Shown: positions 53,730-62,670 of the stretch, in pieces
Numbering within the stretch: the stretch's first letter is position 1
How the letters are laid out: each line of letters begins with the position of its first letter
Assembly (NCBI RefSeq): GCF_031202265.1
Contig: NZ_CP100604.1
Location: 1,054,001-1,118,000 of the forward strand
Source: Bradyrhizobium sp. Ash2021
Lineage (GTDB): Bacteria > Pseudomonadota > Alphaproteobacteria > Rhizobiales > Xanthobacteraceae
Length of the DNA stretch: 64,000 nucleotides
Reading direction: 5' to 3'
Made by a program: the position numbers and the translations under genes
Notes under the pieces: generated by a model
Database searches by the model: none
What the model saw: only the letters and a program-made list of their open reading frames with translations
Told to the model about the DNA's origin: nothing

Positions 53730-55199
53730 TCAGGCGCCGATCGCATTGCGCGCGACGACGTCGCGATAGAACGACGCGCTCAATTTGGGCAGGCGCGCCT
53801 GGGTGTCGAAATCCACGTGATACAGCCCGAAGCGCTGTTCGAACCCGAATATCCATTCGAAATTGTCCATCAGGCTCCACAGGAAATAGCCGCGGACCGG
53901 CACGCCTTCGGCGGTCGCGCGCTGCAATTGCGTCAGGTAGTTGCGCAGGAACATGACGCGGTCAAGGTCGTAGACCTGGCCGTCGGCGGCCGGTTTATCC
54001 TCCGAGGAGGTTCCGTTCTCGCTGATGTAGATCGTGTCGAGGTTCCAGATATTCGCGGCAATCCGCGGCGCCCAATAGATCACCTCCGGGCCGATGCGGA
54101 GCCATTCGGACTTCATGTGCGGAAACGAGACGGGGAAGGGCAGCACGGTCCAGCCCGGCTTTTTGTCGGAGGCCGCGATGTAGAATTGCGGCGCGTAGAT
54201 GTTGAGGCCGACGAAATCGTTCGGTGAGGCAATGATCTTGAGCTCATCGGCGGTGAATTTGGGGGCGGCCGCACCGGAATATTCCAGAAATCCCTCGGTG
54301 TATTGGCCCTCGAGGATCACGCTCAGAATGCCTGCGTTCAACTCCCGCGTCGCCATCTCGGTGGCGCGAACATTTTCCGGCGTATCGATCGCGGGCACGC
54401 AGGCCGCGATGTTTTCGGCGAAACCCACCTTGGTGCCGGCGCGCCCGTGCGCACGGATCGCCTGCACCGCAAGGCCGTGCCCCAGCACGACGTGGTGGCG
54501 GGCCTGGTTCAGTTCTGCCACCGGCAGTTTGAGGCCGGGGGCGTCGATACCCCAGCCATAGCCGAAGTTCAGGAAACGGCCGGCCTCGTTGATCGTGAAG
54601 ATGTTCTTCACGCGGTCGGTCAGGCGCTGCGCCACATAGCCGGCATAATCCGCAAACGCCTTGGAGGTGTCGCTGGATTGCCAGCCGCCGACGCGATCCT
54701 GCAGCGCCTGCGGCAGGTCCCAGTGATACAGCGTCGCATAGGGCTCGATCCCGTTGTTCAGCAGCTCATCCAGCAGGCGGTCATAGAAGTCGAGGCCCTT
54801 TGGATTCGGCGCGCCAGTGCCTTCCGGAAAGACCCGCGGCCACGCGATCGAAAACCGGTAGGCCTTGACGCCGAGTTGCTTGATCAGGCCGACGTCTTGC
54901 CTGTAGCGATGATAGTGATCGTTGGCGCGGTCGGCGTTGCTGCCGTCCGCGATCTTGCCCGGCGTATGGCTGAATGTGTCCCAGATCGAACGGCCGCGGC
55001 CGTCTTCGTCGACAGCGCCCTCGATTTGATATGACGAGGTGGCGGTGCCCCATATAAAGTCTTTCGGGAAGCCGGCAGCAGGCCGGCGGTCGGATACCGG
55101 CCTGGCGTCGCTGTCCGCAGACCTGGCCGATGTCGCCATGCCGAGTGCGGAAAGGCCGGCAAGCCTGGCAAATTGCCGGCGCGAGAACTTACCGAACAT
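53730..55199 (-). CDS. GH1 beta-glucosidase, Tat-exported
   Basis: 489 residues from MFGKFSRRQF at 55199, overlapping the GH16 gene by 11 bases. The twin-arginine signal SRRQFARLAG is followed by a hydrophobic stretch (LSALGMATSA). GH1 motifs: FPKDFIWGTATSSYQIEGA, YRFSIAWPRVFP, acid/base glutamate in FTINEAGRF, and nucleophile in IYISENGTS. The usual TxNEP has Ala after Glu, a minor change. It should cleave beta-glucosides or short beta-glucans in the periplasm after folding in the cytoplasm. It probably acts with the upstream GH16. Confidence 0.9.
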   Translation of the reverse strand: MFGKFSRRQFARLAGLSALGMATSARSADSDARPVSDRRPAAGFPKDFIWGTATSSYQIEGAVDEDGRGRSIWDTFSHTPGKIADGSNADRANDHYHRYRQDVGLIKQLGVKAYRFSIAWPRVFPEGTGAPNPKGLDFYDRLLDELLNNGIEPYATLYHWDLPQALQDRVGGWQSSDTSKAFADYAGYVAQRLTDRVKNIFTINEAGRFLNFGYGWGIDAPGLKLPVAELNQARHHVVLGHGLAVQAIRAHGRAGTKVGFAENIAACVPAIDTPENVRATEMATRELNAGILSVILEGQYTEGFLEYSGAAAPKFTADELKIIASPNDFVGLNIYAPQFYIAASDKKPGWTVLPFPVSFPHMKSEWLRIGPEVIYWAPRIAANIWNLDTIYISENGTSSEDKPAADGQVYDLDRVMFLRNYLTQLQRATAEGVPVRGYFLWSLMDNFEWIFGFEQRFGLYHVDFDTQARLPKLSASFYRDVVARNAIGA

Positions 55200-56187
55200 C
55201 CTTTTCTCCCGTCGGAACGGCGTCGATCTGATAGACGGAGATCCGGTCGATCTCGAAGGCGACCGTCGCGGGCGATTGGCCATCGACGAATCCCACGCCG
55301 CCGAAATCCTTCGAACCCATCGCCAGATTCACGATCATGTACATCGGATCGTTGAAGCCGATCGGCACTTTGATATCCGAGACCGGCTTGCGGTCGATGT
55401 AATAGATGATGCGATCCTGCATCCATAGCACGCCATAGTCGTGAAATTCGGTCGCAGCGTCCGGCAAGGCAAAGTCGAACCCGCAGGATTCGATGCGGCC
55501 GGTCGGAATCCGCCAATGCGTCGTCATCACGAGGTCGCCGGGCCGCTGCCCGCGTCCTTCCATGACGTCGACTTCGGGCGGCCAGCCGCCGTCATCGGCG
55601 AGCAGCCAGAACGCGGGCCAGACGCCGATCCCGACCGGTATCTTGGAGCGGAGTTCGAAGTAGCCGTATTTCTGCGAAAACGTGCCCTGGGTCGTCAGGA
55701 TGCCCGAGATGTACTCGTTGTTGAACAGGACCGGCTTGAGCTCGGCCGGTGTCCGCCTTGCGACGATCGAAAGAACGCCGTTCCTGACCTTGAACGGGTC
55801 CAGCCCGAGCGGCGTGGTCGATCGTCCGCCGTAACGGGGATCAACATAAATCTGCTGTTCGCCGTTGGCGCTGGTCTTGCGTTTGAAATCGGAGCCGTCG
55901 CCGCCCCAGTAGCGCGCTTCCGGCCAGGCGGCGCCGCCGGCGTAGTGGGGTACCCATCTTCCGGTCGACAGCGGATGGGTGTCGAAGCCATCGTGGAAGG
56001 TCCGATGCAACGGCAGAAAAGCTGACGATGCCGGATCCAGCGTTTCGATGCGACGGCACATGATGCTGGAAGGATCGGTCGTCACCTGCAGGGTGAGCCC
56101 GGCCGGCGCCGCCACAAGATCGGCTTGTGCAAATGCCGGGGCGGCAAGCAAGACACCGGCGATCAATACCAGGACTTGCGGCGTCAC
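55189..56187 (-). CDS. GH16 beta-glucanase-like enzyme, secreted
   Basis: 332 residues with a signal peptide (MTPQVLVLIAGVLLAAPAFA-QA). The GH16 catalytic motif is EVDVME, with E205 as nucleophile, D207 and E210 as acid/base. YGYFELRSKIPVGIGVWPAFWLL upstream and HDYGVLWMQDRIIYYIDRK downstream are typical of laminarinase/lichenase-type GH16. It probably cleaves beta-1,3- or mixed beta-glucans. It is the first gene of a two-gene unit with the GH1 enzyme. Confidence 0.88.
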   Translation of the reverse strand: MTPQVLVLIAGVLLAAPAFAQADLVAAPAGLTLQVTTDPSSIMCRRIETLDPASSAFLPLHRTFHDGFDTHPLSTGRWVPHYAGGAAWPEARYWGGDGSDFKRKTSANGEQQIYVDPRYGGRSTTPLGLDPFKVRNGVLSIVARRTPAELKPVLFNNEYISGILTTQGTFSQKYGYFELRSKIPVGIGVWPAFWLLADDGGWPPEVDVMEGRGQRPGDLVMTTHWRIPTGRIESCGFDFALPDAATEFHDYGVLWMQDRIIYYIDRKPVSDIKVPIGFNDPMYMIVNLAMGSKDFGGVGFVDGQSPATVAFEIDRISVYQIDAVPTGEKDVR

Positions 56188-56260
56188 GTCTGAGGATCCT
56201 TTCGTGCGCGCGGTGGCAGGTCATCTGACATTTCATCTGTCATGCTGCCACCTCCGTCCG

Positions 56261-56302
56261 ACCAGAAACAACCAGAAACAACGAGAAACAACGAGAAACA
56301 AC
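56261..56302. repeat. Four-unit 10-bp tandem repeat upstream of GH16 gene
   Basis: Units ACCAGAAACA, ACCAGAAACA, ACGAGAAACA, ACGAGAAACA, then AC. The 10-base period is close to one helical turn, so it could present repeated sites on one DNA face. It lies about 75 bases upstream of the GH16 start. The remainder of 56188-56600 has no gene I can support. Confidence 0.8.
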
Positions 56303-56600
56303 AGTGCGATCTTACTGCAGAATATCAAGGCTTTCACGTTTATAGCGACGAGCTGTCGCGGTCCCTCGTTGCTTGTGCTCCCTCGCGCAAGCAACCCCGC
56401 TATGCGCGGCAGGTTCGCACAACGATGTGACTTGCACGGAATCGGGCAGGCTTCTATCTCGCAGTGAAAGCATAGAGGCTGGGCGTGTTGAAGTCGGCTG
56501 AAACATTCATCGCGCATGCGCCTTTGCTCGCCGCCGTCAATCGTTTGCCGGGATTGCGGCATTCACGGCCGGCCTCATCCGCACGCAACCGGCTTGCCGC

Positions 56601-57737
56601 ATGAGGTTCGATCTCAACCGCGATGGGTGGATCTGCTGGCCTGAGCGGGAGGACCTCTCGCTCGAGTTCATGCGATTATTGGCCGCGGCCCAGGAAGGCG
56701 GCTCGACGGTCTCCGAATGCTGGCTGACCGCAAGCCGCATCGACTTCACGGACGACGATTGCTGGTACGACGAATGGTCGAAGACGGCGGACGCCAACAA
56801 CGACCGGGGGTTTGCGGCGTTTGCCGCGGGCAATCTGGTTACGGCGAGAAGCAACTGGCTTCGTGCGCTGAACTACTATTCCGCGGCCGCCTATCCTTTC
56901 GACCTTGCGCCGGACAAACAGCGGGCCGCGGTATCGGCGATGCGCGAATGCGCCGCGAATTACCTGCGCCACCGCCGGCCTCGCGGCGAAGTCGTCTCCA
57001 TTCCCTGGCTGAGTGAATTCGCGCTGCAGGGCTATTATCTGCCTGCGCACGCCACGAAAGGTCCTGCGCCGGTCGTCATTTGCATTGGCGAGCCCGGGCA
57101 TCGAAAGGAAGAATATCTCTTCAAGCTGGCGCCCCATGCCTTCGAGCGCGGAATTTCGCTGCTCGCGGTCGACGTTCTCGGTGACGAGACCGGCCTGCCA
57201 TTCGAACAGCTGATGCGTCACCAAAAGCTCGAATCGGCGATCGAGCCCGTGATGGATTACCTGGTCGGCAGGGACGACGTCGACGACGGCCGCATCGCGA
57301 TCCTTGGCGACGGCTGGAGTTCATCCTTTGTCGCGCGCGGTATCGCTTACGATCCGCGTTTTGCTGCGGCCGTTTGCGATGGCGGCATCTGGGATTTGCA
57401 CGAGCAGGCGTTCCTGAAGCGGCGAATGGCGTCCGCAGGTGACGACACCGGCTGGAGCCCCGAAACCAGCCGCATCCTGCGCAACATCCGTTGTCCGCTG
57501 CTGATCACCGTTGGCGGCCGAGGCTGGCTCAAGACCGATCGCGTGACCGAGCTGGCCGACCAGCTCGGAGTCGACCGCCGCGACGTCACGCTGAAAATCT
57601 TCGAGCGCGCTGAGACCGCGGCCGCCCAGGGCCACATCGACAATCCGACGCTGGCGAACGAGTTCATTTTCGACTGGATTGCCTCCCGGCTGGGAACGGG
57701 GTGCGTCAGCTTCGATCGCCAGCCGCAAGAATCCTAA
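56601..57737 (+). CDS. Alpha/beta hydrolase, FrsA/DHPONH-like, with atypical nucleophile elbow
   Basis: 378 residues, no signal peptide. The N-terminal helical region (about 1-130) precedes an alpha/beta core: PAPVVICIGEPGHRKEEYLFK, GISLLAVDVLGDETG (oxyanion and lid), VDDGRIAILGDGWSSSF (elbow) and AAAVCDGGIWD. The C-terminal His is in AQGHIDNP. The elbow reads G-D-G-W-S; aligned with the usual GxSxG the centre is Gly, although GWSSS two residues on could also supply a serine. It resembles acyl-peptidase-like enzymes that use a helical cap. Substrate unknown. It converges with the MarR gene. Confidence 0.7.
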   Translation: MRFDLNRDGWICWPEREDLSLEFMRLLAAAQEGGSTVSECWLTASRIDFTDDDCWYDEWSKTADANNDRGFAAFAAGNLVTARSNWLRALNYYSAAAYPFDLAPDKQRAAVSAMRECAANYLRHRRPRGEVVSIPWLSEFALQGYYLPAHATKGPAPVVICIGEPGHRKEEYLFKLAPHAFERGISLLAVDVLGDETGLPFEQLMRHQKLESAIEPVMDYLVGRDDVDDGRIAILGDGWSSSFVARGIAYDPRFAAAVCDGGIWDLHEQAFLKRRMASAGDDTGWSPETSRILRNIRCPLLITVGGRGWLKTDRVTELADQLGVDRRDVTLKIFERAETAAAQGHIDNPTLANEFIFDWIASRLGTGCVSFDRQPQES

Positions 57738-57769
57738 AGAATCCTAGCGCGTCGGTCTTCCGAAACGCC

Positions 57770-58279
57770 TCAGAAATCGATGGCGACTTTCAGACAGGCT
57801 TTCTCCAGGCGTTTTTTGAGCGTGGCCAGTTTGCCGGTCAGCTCGTCGACTTCGCCGGCGCTGAATTCCGCGAAAATGAATTCGTTCAGGCTTTCCTGTT
57901 GCGCCGCCAGGCTTGCCAGGTGCTTGTAGGTCTTGTCCGTCAGCGACATCTTGACGATCCTGGCGTCTTCGCTCGAGGGCTTGCGGCGGATGAAGCCTTT
58001 TTTCTCGAGAAGCTTCGATTGCGTCGTGACGAACGACGGATCGACATGCAGCATCTTCGAAACGGCGTTGACCGGTGCGCCGTCGCCCTGGTCGAGATCC
58101 GCCAGCGCCACGATCATCATCCATTGCGGACCGCTGATACCGAGGGTCTTGGCCCAGAAGTGGCGAAGTTCCTCCAGGTGCGCACTGATCGAGGCGATTT
58201 CCCAGGCGAATCGCCGAATGACATCCTGATTCTTCTTGGCGGACTCATCCATTGGGCGCCGTACTCGGGTTCTCGTCAT
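57770..58279 (-). CDS. MarR-family transcriptional regulator
   Basis: 169 residues. The winged helix-turn-helix is typical: ISGPQWMMIVALADLDQGDGAPVNAVSKMLHVDPSFVTTQSKLLEKKGFIRRKPSSEDARIVKMSLTDKTY. It is divergent from the Porin_2 gene with about 340 bases between, so that porin is a possible target. The ligand is unknown. Confidence 0.87.
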   Translation of the reverse strand: MTRTRVRRPMDESAKKNQDVIRRFAWEIASISAHLEELRHFWAKTLGISGPQWMMIVALADLDQGDGAPVNAVSKMLHVDPSFVTTQSKLLEKKGFIRRKPSSEDARIVKMSLTDKTYKHLASLAAQQESLNEFIFAEFSAGEVDELTGKLATLKKRLEKACLKVAIDF

Positions 58280-58620
58280 CCCTTAACGGATGTTCGACAA
58301 AAACGACACGAGTAAATCGGCTATCTGCAGCAATTTACACGGTATTCGCCGGGAATTTTCTGCTGAAGACGGTGCGGCGGGCCAGTTGCCAAAAAGTCAC
58401 ATCGGCGCCTTAATCAATAGCTGAGCGAATAAACTAATTTGATTATCTAATTAGCACATGCATAACTTTCTCGTGACGGAGGGGGGCGCCTCAAACCGTC
58501 TCGTCTCAGGTGGTTCGCTGAAGTCCACCAGCTTGAAGATGCGTTGATCTTCAACGTTTTTTCGACGGCAGTCTAATCCGCTTTGCATGTTGCAATGCGA
58601 AGAACAATTTGGAGGTTAAC
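58280..58620. other. Promoter region of MarR and porin genes
   Basis: An A/T-rich section around 58430-58470 (AATTTGATTATCTAATTAGC) contains imperfect palindromes that could be the MarR site. GGAGG at 58611 is the porin ribosome-binding site. No gene is seen. Confidence 0.5.
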
Positions 58621-60207
58621 ATGAAGATGGTTAAGAGCCTTATCCTCGGCTCAGCGGCGGGTCTTATCGCCATGAGTGGGGCTCAGGCGGCCGATCTTCC
58701 CGTAAAGGCCAAAGCGGTCGAATACGTGAGGGTCTGCTCCCTGTACGGAGCTGGTTTCTTCTACATCCCGGGCACCGACACCTGCATCAAGCTGGGTGGT
58801 TATCTGCGCATTGACACCACGTTCAACGGAAGCATCTACGATCAGCCGGCGTGGTCGGGCGATCTCGGCCAGGGCAATCGCTATCGCGATTACTTCGCCG
58901 CCCGTTCCCGTATGGCGCTGACGGTCGATACCCGCACTGCCACCGAATACGGCGTCGTCCGCACCTTCGGTCAGGCTGACTTCCAGTTCACGACCCAGGG
59001 CAACAACACCACCAACCCGGCTAACTTCACGGCTTCTCCGGCCGCCGGCACCAATACCGGCCTGCTGAACCAGCCCGGCGAAGGTTACGTCGCGGTTGAG
59101 TACGTGTTCATCCAGTTCGCCGGCTTCACCTTCGGTAAGTCGTCTTCGGCTTACGCGACGCCGTGGAACGGTTATCCGGGCAACAACTCGTCGTTCCTGC
59201 TCGGCGGTCATGACACTGTCACCGGCGTGAACAACATCCAGTACACCGCCCAGTTCGGCAACGGCGTGTCGGGCACCATCGGTCTCGACGATCCGACCGT
59301 GTTCAACCGCACGGTTGTCGCCAACCTGTCGACGGGACTCAGTTCGACCGGCGCTATCGCCAACGCTTACGCCGGCGTGCATGCTCCCGACGTCGTCGGC
59401 AACCTCCGCGTCGACCAGGCATGGGGTCTGTTCCAGATTTCGGCGGCAGCGCATGAAGTCTCCGGCTCCTACAACATCCTGAACGCGGTCGTGGCTCCGA
59501 CCGGCGTTGTTGGCGTCGCGGGCGCTTCTCCGAACGCTCTGTCGGAAATCTCTGGCCACCCCGACACCAAGTGGGGCGGTTCGGTGATGGCTGCCCTGCA
59601 GATCAAGAATATCCCGACCGGTCCCGGCGACGACTTCAAGATCGACGCGACCTGGGCTAAGGGTGACACGAAGAACGTGATCTCCACCAGCTCGGCCTCG
59701 CCCAGCTTCGCGATGTTCGGCAACACCAACCGTGCAGGCGCTTACCAGAGCGTCGGATTCGGTGCGACGACGGATGCCGTCTATCTGCCGACAATCTTCG
59801 GCGGCGATGGATCGCTCCATCTGACCACGGCGTACGGTGTCCGTGGTGCGTTCAACCACAACTGGGATCCGTACTGGTCGACCAGTCTGTTCGGCAGCTA
59901 CTCGGCTGTCCGTTATGACGGAACTGCCAAGGCGCAATTCTGTGCGGTCTACACTACTCCGGCCAAGGCTGTATCTGCGGATTTCGTTTGCAATCCGGAC
60001 TACAACGTCTCGCAGCTCGGTGTGGTCACCCGTTGGACCCCCGTCAAGAACCTGACGTTCTCGGCTGAAGTCATGTGGTTCCACCTCGACCAAAACTTCG
60101 CGGGCGCCGCCACTCTGGCTGCAACGGCTCCGAAGCCGACCACCGTTTACGAGTACAAGGACCAGGACACCGTCAGCTTCAACGTTCGCGCTCAGCGTAA
60201 CTTCTGA
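58621..60207 (+). CDS. Porin_2-type outer-membrane porin (Omp2b-like)
   Basis: 528 residues from MKMVKSLILGS at 58621, with GGAGG upstream; a TTG at 58609 is rejected. Signal peptide to about 24 (MSGAQA-ADLP). Hallmarks of the alphaproteobacterial porin family are VRVCSLYGAGFFYIPGTDTCIKLGGYLRIDTTF and two early cysteines, with a C-terminal aromatic residue (FNVRAQRNF). It is a trimeric 16-strand general porin and, by homology, one of the most abundant envelope proteins. Codon use is optimised, as expected for high expression. Confidence 0.92.
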   Translation: MKMVKSLILGSAAGLIAMSGAQAADLPVKAKAVEYVRVCSLYGAGFFYIPGTDTCIKLGGYLRIDTTFNGSIYDQPAWSGDLGQGNRYRDYFAARSRMALTVDTRTATEYGVVRTFGQADFQFTTQGNNTTNPANFTASPAAGTNTGLLNQPGEGYVAVEYVFIQFAGFTFGKSSSAYATPWNGYPGNNSSFLLGGHDTVTGVNNIQYTAQFGNGVSGTIGLDDPTVFNRTVVANLSTGLSSTGAIANAYAGVHAPDVVGNLRVDQAWGLFQISAAAHEVSGSYNILNAVVAPTGVVGVAGASPNALSEISGHPDTKWGGSVMAALQIKNIPTGPGDDFKIDATWAKGDTKNVISTSSASPSFAMFGNTNRAGAYQSVGFGATTDAVYLPTIFGGDGSLHLTTAYGVRGAFNHNWDPYWSTSLFGSYSAVRYDGTAKAQFCAVYTTPAKAVSADFVCNPDYNVSQLGVVTRWTPVKNLTFSAEVMWFHLDQNFAGAATLAATAPKPTTVYEYKDQDTVSFNVRAQRNF

Positions 60208-60230
60208 TCCCGATCGCCTGACACTTTGAG

Positions 60231-60264
60231 AAACCCCCGGCAGGAAACTGCCGGGGGTTTTTCG
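60231..60264 (+). terminator. Intrinsic terminator of the porin gene
   Basis: AAACCCCCGGCAG (60231-60243) pairs with CTGCCGGGGGTTT (60248-60260) around a GAAA tetraloop, followed by T. Stable, 24 bases after the stop. Confidence 0.95.
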
Positions 60265-60470
60265 TTGCTTGATGCGTGTGACGCCGCTGTCGTCGCGGCA
60301 AATGCCAATGCTGGCCCGCTCCGGCAACGCGCCGGTAATGCGTGCGGCTTTGCGCTGTCGCATTTGCTCATGGGAGCCGAGCAAAAAAACATGATTTACT
60401 CAGGTAATTTTCTAAGGTATTAAAATGGCAGGCTTCAAGGAGACATAACCTACTTGATGCTAAACCTCCG

Positions 60471-60504
60471 AAACCTCCGGCAATGCCCTGCCGGAGGTTT
60501 TTCG
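60471..60504 (+). terminator. Second intrinsic terminator-like hairpin
   Basis: AAACCTCCGGCA (60471-60482) pairs with TGCCGGAGGTTT (60489-60500), then TT. It has no protein-coding gene before it in 60265-60470, so it could end a small RNA or a very short leader, or be a decayed copy of the preceding terminator, whose core it resembles. Confidence 0.75.
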
Positions 60505-60659
60505 TTTTGGCGCAGGCGTCCCGGCCCATGCGATCCCCTTGGCGGCGCTGACGCAGCAAGCAAGGTTGAAGCCGGTCCGTTGCTGGACCCGCCGGCGGGC
60601 GGCCCAGGCCCGATCGGGGCGGTCGGGCAAACCGGACAAAAGTTTTGGGATCGAGTGAA

Positions 60660-60710
60660 TGGTGCTGCCAGACAGGATTGAACTGTCGACCTCTCCATTA
60701 CCAATGGAGC
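60660..60710 (-). tRNA. 3' fragment of tRNA-Thr(GGT), likely attachment-site remnant
   Basis: Read on the minus strand, CTCCA-TTGGTAA-TGGAG forms the anticodon arm with anticodon GGT. GACAG-TTCAATC-CTGTC forms the T arm, and TGGCAGC-A-CCA the acceptor 3' strand with CCA. The D arm and 5' acceptor strand (expected GCTGCCA) are absent, so this is not a full tRNA. Integrated elements commonly duplicate the 3' end of a tRNA at one junction, and an integrase fragment sits next to it. Confidence 0.75.
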
Positions 60711-60718
60711 GGCCTGAC

Positions 60719-60994
60719 TTAGGATTTCTGTTGCTTGGGCAGCGCACAGGGAACGTCGTCGCCGTTCTTCGTGTCGCGGAACGTCAACGTCAGTGAGACC
60801 ATGTCGAGGTCACCGAGAGAGCAGCCTTGGAGAAGGGAGGACACGCGCGCGCCACAGACGTATTCCACGCGTAACTGCGTTGCCAAAGTCGAGTGCGCGG
60901 CATTGATGACGTCCTCAAGCAGTTGAATGCGAAATTGCCGCACGGCTCGCTTTGCTCGCTTGGTTGGAAATACCACGGAGCGGCGCTCTTGCAT
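60719..60994 (-). pseudogene. Tyrosine-recombinase (phage-type integrase) fragment
   Basis: 91 residues. LEDVINAAHSTLATQLRVEYVCGARVSSLLQGCSLGDLDMVSLTLTFRDTKNGDDVPCALP matches the start of the catalytic domain of tyrosine recombinases: the first catalytic Arg is in GARVSSLL, and TFRDTKNGKD-type strands follow. It ends before the HxxR and Tyr motifs, within 10 bases of the tRNA fragment. The N-terminal core-binding domain is also missing. It is inactive. Confidence 0.7.
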
Positions 60995-61195
60995 CGCACG
61001 ACACGCGCCATCAGCTTGACCGACGAAGGGCGACTCCTAGTTCAAGGGGCAAGGCGCCTGTTGGCGGAAGCTGACGAACTGGAAGCTCTCTTTCGGCTGG
61101 GCATGGAGAAAATATCAGGACCGATCCGACTGAGCGCGCCAATCGACCTTGGCCGGAGCTATCTCGTTCCCATCCTCGATGCGTTCTTCGTGCGA
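60977..61195 (+). pseudogene. LysR-family regulator fragment
   Basis: LLHRTTRAISLTDEGRLLVQGARRLLAEADELEALF followed by ISGPIRLSAPIDLGRSYLVPILDAFF is the second half of a LysR helix-turn-helix and the start of its effector domain. It lacks the N-terminal helix and most of the sensor domain. Past 61195 the reading frame is unrelated. The start of the match abuts the integrase remnant. Confidence 0.7.
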
Positions 61196-61215
61196 TGCAG
61201 GCGAGACAGGAAAGC

Positions 61216-61365
61216 GCCCTGAGTAAGACCTATCGGCTGGGACTCCATCGACGGCAGAAAGGTGATAGCCGTTGCCTGCGGCGCGCGAGAGGCAGCGTTC
61301 GCCAGTAAGCTGTACACGGTCGACCGATCTTCGGCGGCTATTTTCGCACTGCTTGACACGGGCAT
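61216..61365 (-). pseudogene. Acyl-CoA synthetase N-terminal fragment
   Basis: The frame MPVSSSAKIAAEDRSTVYSLLANAASRAPQATAITFLPS..GLT matches the N-terminus of AMP-dependent acyl-CoA synthetases (SVYALL..AARAPQAPALTFL). It stops after about 50 residues. The rest of the gene is absent. Confidence 0.45.
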
Positions 61366-61755
61366 CCCTCTCTCAGTGTTAGTGTTTACAAACATTTACA
61401 TTCCAGCGCGACGATCGGCGGCCGATCACTACCAGATGAACTCGGTGCAATGAGACTGTTGGCTGGCGCCACCGCAGATGTCCGGATCGAAAGATCGCGC
61501 TTCACGTCGATCCGTTCTGGCCCATTCCCCTGGACGAAGGCGCAGCCCTCGAGGGGCGCATGAGTTCGGCCAGAGCGCAGCTGATGTCGCGACTCTCGGC
61601 GGCCCCCTAGGGCGGCGGTCGTTGCTATAGGCTTGGGCAAATTGGCGAGCACGTTGCGTGCACATGCAGAAAACACAGGCAGATGCGGATGTCGCCGTTG
61701 CTATGGTTCTACATCTGATCTTGCAGCGACCCGCGCGCTATCGTAGTCCTCGACT
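61366..61755. other. Degenerate intergenic sequence
   Basis: No intact gene. A plus-strand frame ending at about 61609 reads RKIALHVDPFWPIPLDEGAALEGRMSSARAQLMSRL; it looks like the C-terminus of a protein I cannot name. It should contain the promoter of the ABC transporter operon. Confidence 0.4.
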
Positions 61756-62670
61756 ATGGCCTTGTTTATCGTTCGCAGACTGTGGCTGGCCGCCTCGGTG
61801 TGCTTGACCGTTCTGGTCGTCAGCTTCATCTTGACCCGCCTTTCCGGCGACCTGGCCGCGTCTATCGCAGGTCCGAACGCCAGTGCGGCCGACATCGCGA
61901 TCATTACCAGGAATTATGGCCTCGACCGGCCGTTGGTGGTGCAGTTTCTCGATTGGGCCGGCCACGCTGCCGAGGGCGACCTTGGCCGATCCTTCCTCTA
62001 CCATGTCCCGGTATGGGGACTGATCCGCGACCGATTGCCGGTCACTCTGACACTTGGCCTGACCGGCCTTTCTATCGCGCTGTTGGTCGCCCTGCCGCTC
62101 GGCATTCTGGCGGCGGTGCGGGAGGGCTCGGCGATGGACCGAGGCATCATGATGGTGGCACTGCTGGGGCAGGCGATGCCGGGCTTCTGGCTCGGTCTGG
62201 TCATGATCGTCCTGCTGGGACTGGAGTTGCAATGGCTGCCTATTTCCGGCGTCGACACATGGCAGGGCTACATCATGCCGGGGATCGTGCTGGCATTTTC
62301 GGCGATCCCGGCGCTGATGCGCCTGACCCGCTCGGGAATGATCGACGCATTGGCAGCGGATTATATTCGCACCGCGCGCGCGAAGGGGTTAAGCCGGCCG
62401 AAGATCATCCTCAAGCACGCCTTGCGCAATGCGGCGATGCCGGTCGTTTCGATCGCGGCCGTGCAGCTTGGCTTCATGTTGGGAGGGTCCGTGGTGATTG
62501 AGTCGGTGTTCGCGCTGCCGGGCGTCGGCTATCTGGCCTGGGAATCGATTATCAAAAATGATTTTCCGGTGGTACAGGCCGTCGTGCTGTTCCTGGCGGT
62601 CATCTACATCGTGCTGACCTTGCTGGCGGACATGATGAATGCGGTGCTCGACCCAAGGCTGCGCGGATGA
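61756..62670 (+). CDS. Dpp/Opp-type ABC transporter permease (DppB-like)
   Basis: 304 residues with six membrane helices. FIVRRLWLAASVCLTVLVVSFIL begins the protein, and the EAA loop region is DYIRTARAKGLSRPKIILKHALRNA. GVGYLAWESI follows. It is the first permease of a peptide/nickel-type importer. No clear ribosome-binding site precedes the ATG. It overlaps the second permease gene by 4 bases. Confidence 0.9.
   Translation: MALFIVRRLWLAASVCLTVLVVSFILTRLSGDLAASIAGPNASAADIAIITRNYGLDRPLVVQFLDWAGHAAEGDLGRSFLYHVPVWGLIRDRLPVTLTLGLTGLSIALLVALPLGILAAVREGSAMDRGIMMVALLGQAMPGFWLGLVMIVLLGLELQWLPISGVDTWQGYIMPGIVLAFSAIPALMRLTRSGMIDALAADYIRTARAKGLSRPKIILKHALRNAAMPVVSIAAVQLGFMLGGSVVIESVFALPGVGYLAWESIIKNDFPVVQAVVLFLAVIYIVLTLLADMMNAVLDPRLRG

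Noticed and set aside
60712..60735. Possibility that the tRNA-Thr fragment is a complete gene
   Set aside because: The next 25 bases do not give a D arm and cannot pair with the acceptor 3' strand TGGCAGC.
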